DNA of 64,000 nt from Actinomycetota bacterium (GTDB taxonomy: Bacteria > Actinomycetota > CADDZG01 > WHSQ01). The notes beneath the pieces are model-generated. The model was not told the origin of the DNA, ran no database searches, and worked only from the letters and a program-made list of their open reading frames with translations. The stretch is from assembly GCA_030446465.1 (NCBI GenBank), contig JAUJNI010000002.1, positions 912,756 through 976,755 of the forward strand. The letters run 5' to 3'. A program made the position numbers and the translations under genes. This document shows positions 1-9,795 of the stretch, one piece after another (position 1 is the first letter of the stretch; each line of letters begins with the position of its first letter).

Positions 1-729
1 TGGAACGTGGGGGAAAGCGCGGTGCACCTCATGGATCGCGCGGACCGCTATCGGCTTGATGGCCGGGCCCGAAAGGCCACCGACAACACCGGCTAGCTTG
101 GGGCGCCGAGACTCCACGTCGATCGCCATGCCGAACAGCGTGTTGATCAGCGAGAGCCCGTCGGCCCCTGCCTCCAGCGCGGCTCCGGCAATGGCGGTGA
201 GCGAAGTGACGTTTGGGGAGAGCTTGGGCCAGACCGCGACGCGCGGCAGAGCCCGCTTGACCTCGGATACCACTTCGGCAGTCGCATCGGGCGAATGGGC
301 AAACATGTTGTTGCGGTCCTCCAGGTTCGGGCACGAGATATTGAGCTCGACCGCCGCGAGCTCTCGGGCACCGGTCCTCAACTTGTCCGCGACCTTGACG
401 TATTCGTCCACCGTGTTGCCGGCGATCGACGCGATAACAGTTGCTTTGCTGTTGAGCAGCCAGGGCAGGTCTTGGGAGACGAAGTAATCGACCCCCTTGT
501 TCTGAATGCCGATGGCGTTCAGCATGCCCGAGGGCGTCTCGCACATCCTGGGTGTCGGCTTCCCCTTCCATGGGACCAGGGTCATCGACTTGGTGATGAT
601 CCCGCCCACCTGGCCGACTTCGAGGAAGTTAGCGCCCTCTCGACCCGAACCGAAGGTGCCGGAGGCGACCAACACCGGGTTCTTGAGCTCGACGCTTCCA
701 ACGCGGACCGACAGATCGACAGGACTCAT
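1..729 (-). CDS. pyrD: Dihydroorotate dehydrogenase, class 1B catalytic subunit (3' end outside window)
   Basis: Oxidises dihydroorotate to orotate in pyrimidine synthesis. 243 codons are present, starting at ATG 727-729; the C-terminal part lies beyond the left edge. The N-terminus (LKNPVLVASGTFG) binds FMN. NISCPN at about residues 130-135 contains Cys133, the catalytic base of class 1 enzymes; class 2 enzymes use Ser here. A pyrK gene directly upstream (10-base gap) argues for the NAD-linked class 1B heterotetramer. It is the last visible gene of the pyr operon. The frame is open to position 1 without a stop. Confidence 0.96.
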   Translation of the reverse strand, partial: MSPVDLSVRVGSVELKNPVLVASGTFGSGREGANFLEVGQVGGIITKSMTLVPWKGKPTPRMCETPSGMLNAIGIQNKGVDYFVSQDLPWLLNSKATVIASIAGNTVDEYVKVADKLRTGARELAAVELNISCPNLEDRNNMFAHSPDATAEVVSEVKRALPRVAVWPKLSPNVTSLTAIAGAALEAGADGLSLINTLFGMAIDVESRRPKLAGVVGGLSGPAIKPIAVRAIHEVHRAFPHVP

Positions 730-739
730 TCGACCGTCA

Positions 740-1672
740 CTAGTTCCCGGGGGGCGCATGCTCGTCACCGCTCGTATCGACGAAGCTCTGCCTTACGGGG
801 ACGCCGGTCGGAGAGAGCTCGGACTGGTCCTTGGCGACGGCCTCCGCCGCTCCGTTCCACAGCACGGCGGCACCGTTGAACACGGGACCCTCCGTGCAGG
901 ACCGCGCGTAGATCACTTCCTCTTCGACCTCGTCCTTTCCCCTCCTCCTGGAGCGCACCGGCATGACGCACGTCATGCAGACGCCGTACCCGCATGCCAT
1001 CAGCTCTTCCACTGCGACCTGAACGGGAATCTCCTTGTCGACGCACACCTTGGAGACCGCCTCGAGCATGGGGTGAGGGCCGCAGGTGTAGATGATCTCC
1101 GTTTCACAGCGCTCCATCATTTCCTCGAGACCGTCCGTGACCCGGCCCCTCTCACCAGCGCTGCCGTCCTCAGTGGTGATGCGGCTAATAGATGCCAGAC
1201 GGCGGACCTCGATGGGATTTAGCAACATCCTGGTGCTGCGAGCACCGAGGACGACATCGACGCGATGGCCGTCGTTGCGCAGCTCATCGGCCAAGAAGAA
1301 CAGTGGCGCGGCACCAACCCCGCCTCCGACCAACAGGCAGTGAGCGCGACGGGTGGGAAGCGCGAACCCACGTCCCAGGGGACCTACAAGGTCGACGCTG
1401 GAGTGCTGACGCAACTGCGACAGATGCCGCGTGCCGGCCCCCCTGATGTCGAAGACGATCTCGATGGTGGACGCCCAGCCCCCTCGCTTGTGGACCCGGT
1501 AAACGGAGAAGGGCCGCCTCAGGATGTGGGCGCTGCCGTCGCCGCACTTGATGTTGACGAACTGCCCGGGAGTTATGCGCTCCCCGATTTCGGGGGCCAC
1601 GATGGTCAGCGAGTGGTAGTGCTCCGAATATCTCTTGTGGCCCAGCACCTCACCCCGCGTAAGCAGCATCAC
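740..1672 (-). CDS. pyrK: Dihydroorotate dehydrogenase electron-transfer subunit
   Basis: FAD and [2Fe-2S] subunit that passes electrons from PyrD to NAD+. The FAD-binding motif RRPFSVYRV is at about residues 52-60 and the NAD-binding GGGVGAAPL at about 116-124. The cluster ligands are Cys227, Cys232, Cys235 and Cys259 (CGYGVCMTC, then SCTEGPVF). At 310 residues it is longer than usual (about 250-270): the last 45 residues after the cluster form a polar tail without a recognised motif. Its start overlaps the carB stop by 4 bases, so the two are translationally coupled. Confidence 0.95.
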   Translation of the reverse strand: MMLLTRGEVLGHKRYSEHYHSLTIVAPEIGERITPGQFVNIKCGDGSAHILRRPFSVYRVHKRGGWASTIEIVFDIRGAGTRHLSQLRQHSSVDLVGPLGRGFALPTRRAHCLLVGGGVGAAPLFFLADELRNDGHRVDVVLGARSTRMLLNPIEVRRLASISRITTEDGSAGERGRVTDGLEEMMERCETEIIYTCGPHPMLEAVSKVCVDKEIPVQVAVEELMACGYGVCMTCVMPVRSRRRGKDEVEEEVIYARSCTEGPVFNGAAVLWNGAAEAVAKDQSELSPTGVPVRQSFVDTSGDEHAPPGN

Positions 1673-4600
1673 TCGCCTCTAGCTCCTCGTTGTTCTATGT
1701 CGCTGAGGAAGTCTTGCAGAGGTCGCACGCTCAGGTCACCATCGATAAGCGCCTCGATGGCATGGACCGCCGCAGCCATCCCGGCCATGGTGGTGACGCA
1801 GGGGACGCCTGCCTCCACGGAAGCCGTCCTGATGAAGTATCCATCGGTCCTCGCGCCACGCCCCAGGGGCGTGTTGAACACCAGGTCGATCTCGCCGGAG
1901 GCGATCTTGCTCACGACGTCGGCCCCATCCTTGGCAGCAGAGGACGCCAGCTTGGGCACTACCTTCACGTCGACGCCCACCCGCCTCAACACGGCGGCGG
2001 TCCCCGCGGTCGCCATCAGGTCGAAACCGAGGTCGTGCAGCCTCTTCGCAGGGAACACGACACCACGCTTGTCCCGGTTGCTGACGGATATGAACACTGT
2101 GCCCTTCGAGGGCAGCGGGGCGCCGGCCGCAGCTTGTGCCTTGGCAAAGGCCACGCCGAAGGTCGAGTCGATCCCGATGACCTCACCGGTCGAACGCATC
2201 TCGGGGCCCAGGACCGTGTCGACGCCGGGGAAGCGCTCGAACGGCATGACCGCGACCTTGATTGCAACGTGGTCGATGCCCTCGTGACCGACGGAACGCT
2301 CGGTCAGGAGGCCCTCGGCGCGCAGCTCCGCGAGCGAGGAGCCCGCCATGACTCGAGCCGCCACCTTGGCCAGCGGTACGCCGGTTGCCTTCGACACGAA
2401 GGGAACGGTCCGAGACGCGCGCGGGTTCGCTTCGAGGACGTAGACATCTTCGTCCTTCACTGCGAATTGGATGTTGATCAGCCCTCTGACCCGAAGAGCG
2501 CGTGCGATCGCTTCTGTATGGTCGATCACCTGGGCGACTTGTTTGGCGCCGAGCGTGAACGGCGGCACCACGCAGGCGGAGTCACCGGAATGGACCCCCG
2601 CCTCTTCGATGTGCTCTAGCACCGCTCCGACATAGAGCTCCTGGCCGTCGAAGACCGCATCGCAGTCCACCTCGACCGCGCTCTCGAGAAACCGGTCGAT
2701 CAGCACGGGGTGTGAAGGAGAGACCAGGGCGGCGTTCTTCATGTAGGCCTCGAGGGCGCTCGGTTCGTAGACGATCTCCATCGCGCGGCCCCCGAGAACG
2801 TAGGAGGGCCGGACGACCACCGGGTAGCCGATGGACGCCGCAACCGCCGTGGCTTCCGCTAGAGACCGAGCGGTGCCGTTCGGAGGCTGGGACAGTCCGA
2901 GATCTGCAAGCAGGGCCCCGAATCTCTCCCGATCCTCGGCCCGGTCTATGTCGCTCGGCGAGGTCCCGAGAATCGACACCCCCGCTTCGTCAAGCGCCCC
3001 GGCCAGCTTCAGGGGAGTCTGTCCCCCGAGCTGGACGATGACACCCTCGGGCCGCTCCCGTTCGATGACGTTCATGACGTCTTCGAGCACCAGCGGCTCG
3101 AAGTAGAGGCGGTCGGAGGTGTCGTAATCGGTGGACACGGTCTCGGGGTTGCAGTTCAGCATGATGGTCTCGTAGCCGGCGGCCCGCAAGGCAAAGGACG
3201 CATGCACGCAGCAGTAGTCGAACTCGATCCCCTGGCCGATGCGGTTCGGCCCCGATCCGAGAATGAGCACCTTTGGCCGCTCAGAGCCGGTGACCTCGTC
3301 CTCCTCTTCGTAGGTCGAGTAGTAGTAGGGAGTGTGCGCCTCGAACTCAGCCGCGCAGGTGTCGACCGTCTTATAGGTGGGAGCGATACCCAGGAACAGG
3401 CGCTTCGTCCTGACCTCGGCTTCCGAGCAGTTCAGGATCGCGGCAAGCTGGGCGTCGGAGAAGCCCATTCTCTTGGCGTCCCTTAGCCCATCGAGGCCCA
3501 CGACCTCGAGCGAAGCCAGCTCGGCAAGCTCCCTGCGCAGACGGGCCACGCGAGCGATCTGATCGACGAACCAACCATCGATGCCGGACGCGCTCGCCAC
3601 GCTCGGTGGGTCGAGACCCCGGCACAGCGCCTCCTCGACCAGGTGGAGCCGCTCTTGGGTCGGAACAGCCAGGCGCTCGAGCAACTCGCCGGCCGTGCCG
3701 ACCTCGTCTTCGACGGGCTCCACGCCGTCTCGCTCCAAGGAGCGGAATCCCTTCTGGAGCGCCTCGATAAAGGTCCGGCCGATCGCCATGACCTCCCCCA
3801 CCGACTTCATCTTCGTTCCGAGGACTCGATCGGCGGCGGGGAACTTCTCGAACGCCCAGCGAGGAATCTTCACTACCACGTAGTCGATGCTCGGCTCGAA
3901 GCTTGCGGGGGTCTTCTTCGTTATGTCGTTGGTGATCTCATCGAGCGAGTAGCCGACCGCCAGCTTCGCCGCGATCTTGGCTATCGGGAAGCCGGTTGCT
4001 TTGGAAGCCAGTGCGCTCGATCGAGAGACGCGCGGGTTCATCTCGATCACGACGCGTCGACCGGTGTGGGGATGGACCGCAAACTGCACGTTCGACCCAC
4101 CGGTTTCGACCCCGATCGCCCGCATCACCGTCGCACCGTCGTCGCGCATCCCCTGATACTCGACGTCGGTGAGCGTCATCGCGGGGGCAACGGTTATCGA
4201 GTCGCCGGTGTGGACGCCCATGGGATCGAGGTTCTCGATCGAGCACACCACGACCACGTTGTCGTTGCGGTCGCGCATCAGCTCAAGCTCGAACTCCTTC
4301 CAACCCGAGATCGACTCCTCGATAAGGACTTCCCCGATGGGCGAGACGCGAAGGCCGCCCGCCACCACACGCTCGAGCTCTGTCTGGTCTCCGACGACAC
4401 CCGACCCGCCGCCGCCCAGCGCATAACTGGGACGGACCACCACCGGGTAGCCAAGATCCTCTGCGATGCCGACGGCGTCCTTGACGGAATAAGCGAAAGA
4501 GGACTCCGGGAGGTCCAAGCCGGCCTCCTGCATCGTCTGCTTGAAGAGCCTCCTGTCCTCTGCCCGCCTGATGGTCTCCGGAGTCGCGCCGATGAGCTCG

Positions 4601-4938
4601 ACCCCGTACGCGTCCAACACTCCGCTGTGGGCAAGGTCCATCGCCACGTTCAGGCCGGTCTGGCCGCCGAGAGTGGGAAGGCAAGCGTCCGGTTTCTCCC
4701 TGGCGACGACCTTCGCTACGTATTCGGCGGTGATGGGCTCGACGTAAGTCGCATCGGCGAACTCGGGGTCGGTCATGATCGTGGCCGGATTGGAGTTGAT
4801 CAGCACCACGCGGTAGCCCTCCGCACGCAGCACTTTGCACGCCTGGGCGCCGGAGTAGTCGAACTCGCAAGCCTGACCGATGACGATGGGGCCGGAACCG
4901 ATGACGAGGATGGTCCTCAAATCGGTTCTCGCCGGCAT
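1669..4938 (-). CDS. carB: Carbamoyl-phosphate synthase large subunit
   Basis: Makes carbamoyl phosphate from bicarbonate, ammonia delivered by CarA, and two ATP. 1089 residues, full length. Two ATP-grasp halves are visible, with N-terminal [20 protein letters not shown] and the second-half counterpart [16 protein letters not shown], and metal-binding [18 protein letters not shown] and [18 protein letters not shown]. An MGS-like regulatory domain follows from about residue 945. The ATG directly follows the stop of the broken glyoxalase-like gene. carA lies three genes upstream, separated by that pseudogene and a 35-codon gene, instead of adjacent. Confidence 0.98.
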   Translation of the reverse strand: MPARTDLRTILVIGSGPIVIGQACEFDYSGAQACKVLRAEGYRVVLINSNPATIMTDPEFADATYVEPITAEYVAKVVAREKPDACLPTLGGQTGLNVAMDLAHSGVLDAYGVELIGATPETIRRAEDRRLFKQTMQEAGLDLPESSFAYSVKDAVGIAEDLGYPVVVRPSYALGGGGSGVVGDQTELERVVAGGLRVSPIGEVLIEESISGWKEFELELMRDRNDNVVVVCSIENLDPMGVHTGDSITVAPAMTLTDVEYQGMRDDGATVMRAIGVETGGSNVQFAVHPHTGRRVVIEMNPRVSRSSALASKATGFPIAKIAAKLAVGYSLDEITNDITKKTPASFEPSIDYVVVKIPRWAFEKFPAADRVLGTKMKSVGEVMAIGRTFIEALQKGFRSLERDGVEPVEDEVGTAGELLERLAVPTQERLHLVEEALCRGLDPPSVASASGIDGWFVDQIARVARLRRELAELASLEVVGLDGLRDAKRMGFSDAQLAAILNCSEAEVRTKRLFLGIAPTYKTVDTCAAEFEAHTPYYYSTYEEEDEVTGSERPKVLILGSGPNRIGQGIEFDYCCVHASFALRAAGYETIMLNCNPETVSTDYDTSDRLYFEPLVLEDVMNVIERERPEGVIVQLGGQTPLKLAGALDEAGVSILGTSPSDIDRAEDRERFGALLADLGLSQPPNGTARSLAEATAVAASIGYPVVVRPSYVLGGRAMEIVYEPSALEAYMKNAALVSPSHPVLIDRFLESAVEVDCDAVFDGQELYVGAVLEHIEEAGVHSGDSACVVPPFTLGAKQVAQVIDHTEAIARALRVRGLINIQFAVKDEDVYVLEANPRASRTVPFVSKATGVPLAKVAARVMAGSSLAELRAEGLLTERSVGHEGIDHVAIKVAVMPFERFPGVDTVLGPEMRSTGEVIGIDSTFGVAFAKAQAAAGAPLPSKGTVFISVSNRDKRGVVFPAKRLHDLGFDLMATAGTAAVLRRVGVDVKVVPKLASSAAKDGADVVSKIASGEIDLVFNTPLGRGARTDGYFIRTASVEAGVPCVTTMAGMAAAVHAIEALIDGDLSVRPLQDFLSDIEQRGARGE

Positions 4939-5323
4939 CTAGCCGTTCCCCTCCGCCTGATCGAAGGCGATCAGCTCGATGCGGTTGCCCGCGGGGTCAC
5001 GGGTGAAGAAGCGGTGCCTGCCTTCCATCGGATGGGCCTGCTCGATGTGGCACCCCGAATCTCTCAACCTGTCGATGACCGCGTCGAGATCGTCGACCAC
5101 CACACCGAAGTGGGCGCACTTGGGCGGATTGTGCTCGTCGAGCGCCACGTGAAGCTCTCCTGCCCGAGCTTGAACCAGCCGCCCCTTCGCCCGGCGCCCC
5201 CGGCTTATCGAGCGCCTCCAGACCGAGGCAGCTCCCGTACCACTCGAGAACCTGCTCCTCGAGCTCCTCGGGAGTCGTCACGTTGACGTGGTCGAGCCGG
5301 ACTACAGAAAAATCAGAAGCCAT
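4939..5323 (-). pseudogene. Glyoxalase/VOC-family protein, two frameshifts
   Basis: The N-terminal half (start ATG 5323, VRLDHVNVTTPEELEEQVLEWYGSCLGLEAL) and the C-terminal half (ELHVALDEHNPPKCAHFGVV and RFFTRDPAGNRIELIAFDQ) are clear VOC-fold sequence, but in different frames. Between them (about 5140-5205) a third frame encodes GGWFKLGQ, which is what the family has there. Two indels explain this: one base lost in the G-rich run near 5185-5200, and a two-base AG gain in GGAGAGC near 5158-5165. The gene sits between carA and carB and its stop touches the carB ATG. A sequencing or assembly error is possible, but two nearby independent indels favour decay. Confidence 0.75.
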
Positions 5324-5332
5324 CGGTGTGAA

Positions 5333-5440
5333 CTACCTCCGGGCGCCCGACTTCGCCTCGGCGCGTCGCTTCTCGCGCTCCCTCTTTTTGCGCTGCCGGT
5401 CCTTCTTCCAACGAGTGCTCTTACGGTCTCCGCGTCCCAC
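5333..5440 (-). CDS. Tiny, very basic conserved-looking protein (35 aa)
   Basis: GTG start at 5438-5440, preceded by an ideal GGAGG five bases upstream, and a TAG stop 9 bases before the next gene. The product begins VGRGDRKSTRWKKDRQRKK and ends in a charged R/K/E helix-like stretch; 20 of 35 residues are Arg or Lys. The size, charge and strong ribosome site suggest a real nucleic-acid-binding or ribosome-associated peptide. I do not know its function. It lies in the car operon, between carA and the glyoxalase-like pseudogene. Confidence 0.6.
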   Translation of the reverse strand: MGRGDRKSTRWKKDRQRKKREREKRRAEAKSGARR

Positions 5441-5530
5441 GTGTCCTCCGTTTCTCTTCCTTCTCCGAGCGGGCTCTCCGCGAGCGGAGGTCTCGCTCTG
5501 CGAACTCGGGGGGAACCCCGGCGTCCGAGG

Positions 5531-5606
5531 CCGCCTCACTGGTTCCCCCGAACCCCCTCCTTTCTCTTTCCTTCGCCGCCTCACTGGTTCCCTCGAACCC
5601 CCTCCT
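5531..5606. repeat. 31-bp direct repeat: carA 3' end duplicated
   Basis: The 31 bases that form the last codons and stop of carA (copy at 5576-5606) recur at 5531-5561 with one mismatch (a C/T change). The copies are 45 bases apart, so the second lies just downstream of the carA stop. The duplicated piece includes the TGA stop and following bases, so it does not alter CarA. Confidence 0.85.
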
Positions 5607-6699
5607 CTACCATCCTGCGGAAGCTGTCGAACAGGTAGCGCGAGTCGTGCGGCCCTGGGGCCGCCTCGGGATGGTACTGGACGCCCATGCACAGCCCGGG
5701 GACCTCGAGCCCCTCGACGGTCTGATCGTTGAGGTTGACGTGGGTGAGGCGGGCCTCGGTGGACGCAAGAGACACCGCGTCGACCGCGAAGCCGTGGTTC
5801 TGGCAGGTGATCTCTACCTGCCCGGACCCCACGCGCAGCACCGGATGGTTTGCACCTCGGTGACCGAACGGCAGCTTGTAGGTGCGAGCCCCCAGCGCCA
5901 GGGCGAGGATCTGGTGACCGAGGCAGATCCCGAAGATCGGCAATCGCCCGAGCAACGCCCTAACCGTCGCGATGGCATATTCGACGGGATCGGGGTCTCC
6001 TGGCCCGTTGGACAAGAAGACGCCGTCGAAGCCGCCGGCAAGGACGTCTTCGGCCGTCGTGCGGGCAGGGACAACCGTGACGTCACTGCCCATCGACGCG
6101 AGCAGCTTGACGATGTTTGTCTTTATCCCGAAGTCAAAGGCCGCGATCCGCAGCCGCGGCCGCCCCTTGCCGGCGGGGCCGGTTGCCGGGCGGGTGTAAG
6201 GCTCCTTGGTGCTCACTGCTGACGCAAGATCGAGCCCGACCATCGCCGGTGAGCTGCGAGCGACATCAACGAGCTCGTCTGCCGCTATTGGAACACTCGA
6301 CAGAGCCGCACGCATCGCCCCGGCCTCGCGTACGTGCCGCGCCAGCCTGCGCGTGTCGACCCCCGAGACCCCCGCGGTGCCATGGCGGGACATGTAGTCA
6401 TCGAGCGGCTCCTCGGCGCGCCACGAGGAATGGGTTCGCGACAGCTCCCTGACTACGAAACCAGACACGCGGGGGGCCGCGGACTGATCGTCGTCTGCAT
6501 TCACTCCGGTGTTTCCGATATGGGGAGCCGTCATCGCGACGATCTGACCGTGGTAGCTCGGGTCGGTCAGAACCTCTTGATAGCCCGTCATGGAGGTGTT
6601 GAAGCAGATCTCTCCGGCGACCACCCGGCCTGATCCGAAGCCGACACCGGTAAAGGTGGCCCCGTCCTCGAGGGCGAGCAGCCCGGTCCCCCCGGTCAC
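5581..6699 (-). CDS. carA: Carbamoyl-phosphate synthase small (glutaminase) subunit
   Basis: Glutamine amidotransferase subunit that feeds ammonia to CarB. 372 residues. The N-terminal CPSase small-chain domain carries [17 protein letters not shown] and [20 protein letters not shown]. The class I GATase domain has the nucleophile Cys in FGICLGHQ and His/Glu in [11 protein letters not shown] place the start at GTG 6697-6699, which overlaps the pyrC stop (GTGA); longer upstream frames lack homology. Confidence 0.96.
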   Translation of the reverse strand: MTGGTGLLALEDGATFTGVGFGSGRVVAGEICFNTSMTGYQEVLTDPSYHGQIVAMTAPHIGNTGVNADDDQSAAPRVSGFVVRELSRTHSSWRAEEPLDDYMSRHGTAGVSGVDTRRLARHVREAGAMRAALSSVPIAADELVDVARSSPAMVGLDLASAVSTKEPYTRPATGPAGKGRPRLRIAAFDFGIKTNIVKLLASMGSDVTVVPARTTAEDVLAGGFDGVFLSNGPGDPDPVEYAIATVRALLGRLPIFGICLGHQILALALGARTYKLPFGHRGANHPVLRVGSGQVEITCQNHGFAVDAVSLASTEARLTHVNLNDQTVEGLEVPGLCMGVQYHPEAAPGPHDSRYLFDSFRRMVEEGVRGNQ

Positions 6700-8015
6700 A
6701 CCGTCGCCCCGACCAGCACCTCGCCGTCGCGCACGGTGTGGCGGCCCTCGAAGAAGGTATGCCTGACCTTGCCCGTGACGGTCCTGCCCGCCAGGGGCGT
6801 GTTGCGGCTTTTGGACAAAAAGGCAGAGGGATCGATGGTCCAAGTAGCAGCAGGGTCGAACACCACCAGGTTGGCAGAGGCCCCCACCGCCGGAGGCACT
6901 CCCTGGTGTTCGAGGCCAAGGATGCGGGCGGGGGCAGAGGACATCCGGACCAGCACGTCGGCAAGGGTCATGTGTCCTGGCGCGACCAGCTCCGTCACTG
7001 ACAGAGCGAGGGCCGTCTCCAGCCCGAGCATCCCCGGCGGCGCGTGGCCGAACTCCTGGTCCTTCTCCTCATGCGCGTGGGGGGCGTGGTCGGTCGCAAT
7101 GACGTCGATGGTGCCGTCCGCCAGTCCCTCGATCACCGCAATCCGGTCCCGCTCGGTCCTAAGGGGAGGGTTCACCTTGGCGTTGGGGTCGTAGCCCTGG
7201 AGCGCCTCCTCGGTCAGCGTGAAGTGGTGTGGCGTCGCTTCCGCAGTGATGCACACGCCTTCCGCCTTGGCTCTGCGAACCAGCGCGACGGTGCCGGCGG
7301 TCGAAACGTGAAGAAGGTGCAACCGACAACCGGTCAGTCTCGCAAGGGCGATGTCGCGTGCGGCCATGAGCTCTTCGGCTTCGGCCGGTATGCCCGTGAG
7401 ACCCAACGAGGCAGAAATCTCGCCCTCGTTCATCTCACCCCCGGCCGCGAGAGACTGGTCCTCGCAGTGCTCGGCGTAGACGGCGTCAAAGGCAACGAGG
7501 TATTCCATCGTTCTGCGAGCGAAGAGCGCGTCCTGCACGCCCTTGCCGTCGTCGGTGAACATCCTGACGCGGGCGAAGGAGCGCGCCATCTCCCCGATGT
7601 CGGCCATCTGCCTGCCCTCGAGGCCGCGACTCAAGGCGCCGGCGACCCGCACGTCCACCAGGCCCGCTTCCCGGCCGAGAGCCCAGACCTTCTCGACCAC
7701 CGCCGCGTTGTCCGCCACGGGATCGGTGTTGGGCATCGCGCAGATTGCGGTGTAACCCCCCGCGGCCGCGGCGGCCGACGCAGACGCGATGGTCTCTTCG
7801 TCCTCTCGCCCCGGCTCTCTCACGTGCGTGTGCATGTCGACCAGGCCCGGAGCAACCACGCATCCCGAGGCATCGACTACTTCCGCCCCGTCCGGAGAGG
7901 CGGCGTCCGCGCCGACTTGAGTAACGAGCCCGCCGGCGACAACAACGTCCGCCAGTTGCTCGCGGCCGGTGGCCGGGTCGATAACCCTGCCCCCTCTGAT
8001 GAAGTACGGGCTCAC
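6696..8015 (-). CDS. pyrC: Dihydroorotase
   Basis: Cyclises carbamoyl aspartate to dihydroorotate. 439 residues, type I amidohydrolase fold. Zinc ligands are visible in [14 protein letters not shown] (HxH) and in IATDHAPH near residue 310. The usual [10 protein letters not shown] segment with a metal His is present near 230. It overlaps pyrB by 4 bases (ATGA) and carA by 4 bases (GTGA). Confidence 0.96.
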   Translation of the reverse strand: MSPYFIRGGRVIDPATGREQLADVVVAGGLVTQVGADAASPDGAEVVDASGCVVAPGLVDMHTHVREPGREDEETIASASAAAAAGGYTAICAMPNTDPVADNAAVVEKVWALGREAGLVDVRVAGALSRGLEGRQMADIGEMARSFARVRMFTDDGKGVQDALFARRTMEYLVAFDAVYAEHCEDQSLAAGGEMNEGEISASLGLTGIPAEAEELMAARDIALARLTGCRLHLLHVSTAGTVALVRRAKAEGVCITAEATPHHFTLTEEALQGYDPNAKVNPPLRTERDRIAVIEGLADGTIDVIATDHAPHAHEEKDQEFGHAPPGMLGLETALALSVTELVAPGHMTLADVLVRMSSAPARILGLEHQGVPPAVGASANLVVFDPAATWTIDPSAFLSKSRNTPLAGRTVTGKVRHTFFEGRHTVRDGEVLVGATV

Positions 8016-8944
8016 TCGAGCCCACCCTCTTCGCGGCCCCCGAGCATCAGATAGAGGAGGCTCATCCTGACGGCCAGTCCGTTGGCGACCTGATCCAGGA
8101 TGATCGATCGGGGTGACTCAGAGACCTCTGCCGCGATCTCGACACCGCGGTTCATGGGGCCGGGATGCATCACCAGCGACTCGGGCCGCATGCGCGCGAG
8201 ACGGCGGGAATCGAGCCCCCACAACGCCGCGTACTCCCGCAAGCTGGGGAACAGTTGCTCGGACTGACGCTCCTGCTGAACCCGCAGCAGGTAGCAGATA
8301 TCCACGTCTTCGATGACCTCGTCGAGGTCGTAGTTGATCGACGCGCCCCACGTCGTTGCCTGGCGTGGGATGAGGGTCGGAGGGCCCACCAGGGTCACGT
8401 CGGCCCCCAACGTCACGAGGCCCCTCACGTTCGAGCGGGCGACACGCGAGTGCAGGATGTCGCCCACGATGGCAACCCGAAGACCTTGGAAGTCCTTGAA
8501 GTGCTCTCTTATCGAGAAGAGATCGAGCAGCGCCTGAGTCGGATGCTCGTGGGACCCATCTCCTGCGTTGAGGACACTTGCCTTGACCCATTGGGCAAGC
8601 TGGTGCGGCGCCCCGGAGCTCGAGTGCCGAACGATGATCGCATCGACCCCCATGGCTTCGAGCGTCCATGCGGTGTCCTTGAACGACTCTCCCTTGGCGA
8701 CCGCCGACTTGGAGTCCGCCGAGAAGTTGATGACATCGGCGGACAACCTCTTGGCCGCCAGCTCAAAGGAGATCCTCGTGCGAGTGGACGCCTCGTAGAA
8801 CAGGTTGCAAACTGTGCGCCCCCTGAGAGTCGCCAACTTCTTGATCGGCCTGTCCGTCACCTGCCGCAGCGAGTCTGCGGTGTCGAGGATCCGGATGATG
8901 TCTTCGGCAGCGAGCTGATCCATCGACAACAGATGCTTGATCAC
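8012..8944 (-). CDS. pyrB: Aspartate carbamoyltransferase catalytic subunit
   Basis: Condenses carbamoyl phosphate with aspartate. 310 residues. The carbamoyl-phosphate loop [17 protein letters not shown] lies near residue 50 and the Ser/Lys loop [14 protein letters not shown] near 78. HPTQALLDL and [11 protein letters not shown] are the remaining active-site signatures. No pyrI regulatory subunit is nearby. It overlaps both neighbours by 4 bases. Confidence 0.97.
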   Translation of the reverse strand: MIKHLLSMDQLAAEDIIRILDTADSLRQVTDRPIKKLATLRGRTVCNLFYEASTRTRISFELAAKRLSADVINFSADSKSAVAKGESFKDTAWTLEAMGVDAIIVRHSSSGAPHQLAQWVKASVLNAGDGSHEHPTQALLDLFSIREHFKDFQGLRVAIVGDILHSRVARSNVRGLVTLGADVTLVGPPTLIPRQATTWGASINYDLDEVIEDVDICYLLRVQQERQSEQLFPSLREYAALWGLDSRRLARMRPESLVMHPGPMNRGVEIAAEVSESPRSIILDQVANGLAVRMSLLYLMLGGREEGGLE

Positions 8945-9579
8945 GTGTTGCTCCCCTCCGTCGAAGCCGTCCGGTACCCGCCAATCAGGACCGCGTCTTC
9001 GCCATCAATCTCGGCCACGTGAACCTTCACGACCTCGTGGGCCGCGGTCGGAAGGTTCTTGCCGACGTGGTCCGCCCTGATCGGAAACTCCCGATGGCCC
9101 CGGTCGACAAGCACCGCCAGTCGGATGGCGCGTGGGCGCCCGAGGTCGAGGACCGCGTCGAACGCCGCCCTGATGGTCCGCCCGGTGAACAGGACGTCGT
9201 CCACCAGCACGACTATCCTTCCGTCGAGGTCGGGGGGAACCGTGGTCGCCTCGAGATTCCGGGGGCCGCGCAGAGCGACATCGTCTCTGTACAGGGTGAC
9301 GTCGAGCGCGCCGGAAAGAATGTCGACTCCCTCGAACGATGCAATCGTTGAGGCGACCCTCTCTGCAAGCGGCGCCCCTCGGGTCCTTATGCCGACGATG
9401 ACCAAGTCGTCGGTCCCCTTGTTGCGCTCCACGATCTCGTGCGAGACGCGCACCAGCGCTCGGCGAACGTCATCCGCCTCCATGACCCTGGTCTTGGTGA
9501 CGAACTCGGCTCGGGCCGCCCAGGCGCCACCCGCCCGGTGGCTGAGGTCGTCGCCCGAGGGACGCATGGCCGCGGCCAT
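8941..9579 (-). CDS. pyrR: Bifunctional pyr operon regulator / uracil phosphoribosyltransferase
   Basis: PyrR binds UMP and the pyr mRNA leader to shut off the operon, and can act as a uracil phosphoribosyltransferase. The PRPP loop is [15 protein letters not shown] near residue 125. [14 protein letters not shown] and [19 protein letters not shown] are family signatures. The start may be ATG 9579 (212 aa) or ATG 9567; either leaves about 30 residues more than typical PyrR before [10 protein letters not shown]. First gene of the pyr operon, directly behind an attenuator hairpin. Confidence 0.95.
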   Translation of the reverse strand: MAAAMRPSGDDLSHRAGGAWAARAEFVTKTRVMEADDVRRALVRVSHEIVERNKGTDDLVIVGIRTRGAPLAERVASTIASFEGVDILSGALDVTLYRDDVALRGPRNLEATTVPPDLDGRIVVLVDDVLFTGRTIRAAFDAVLDLGRPRAIRLAVLVDRGHREFPIRADHVGKNLPTAAHEVVKVHVAEIDGEDAVLIGGYRTASTEGSNT

Positions 9580-9580
9580 C

Positions 9581-9606
9581 AAAAAACGCCTCCCCCGGCG
9601 GAGGAA
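9581..9606 (-). terminator. pyr attenuator hairpin, intrinsic terminator overlapping the pyrR SD
   Basis: On the minus strand GCTTCCTC pairs with GGGGAGGC around a short loop and is followed at once by TTTTTT and then the pyrR ATG. The only good Shine-Dalgarno sequence (GGGGGAGG) is the 3' arm of this hairpin. Folding could therefore both end transcription and hide the ribosome site. Confidence 0.75.
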
Positions 9607-9636
9607 GCGTGCGCGTGGTGCATATGAGTGTCTCTA

Positions 9637-9669
9637 CTCCTTTCCGACCTCTCGGGGCCGAGTTAAAGG
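9637..9669 (-). promoter_or_regulatory. PyrR-binding loop in the pyr leader
   Basis: The leader RNA has CCUUU and AAAGG arms, an internal purine-rich asymmetry, then GGCC and GGUC arms closing the loop CCGAGA. This fits the known PyrR target: a terminal hexaloop CNGNGA in a stem followed by GG. It lies about 30 bases upstream of the terminator hairpin, as an anti-antiterminator would. Confidence 0.75.
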
Positions 9670-9795
9670 GTTGACCGGAAGCAGGCTACACGAATCGTGG
9701 CGACAAGCGGGCGATTTCGGCCACTGTGGTGGCGATCGTGTCATACTGGCTTGTTGCTTGTGTGGGCATTGTTGCTTGTGAGGCTGGGTGACACC

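Noticed and set aside
5333..5692. A 119-codon minus-strand frame spanning the end of carA and the following gap
   Set aside because: Its first two thirds lie over carA and the repeat in another frame. Only the last 35 codons have a good ribosome site and are kept as a small gene.
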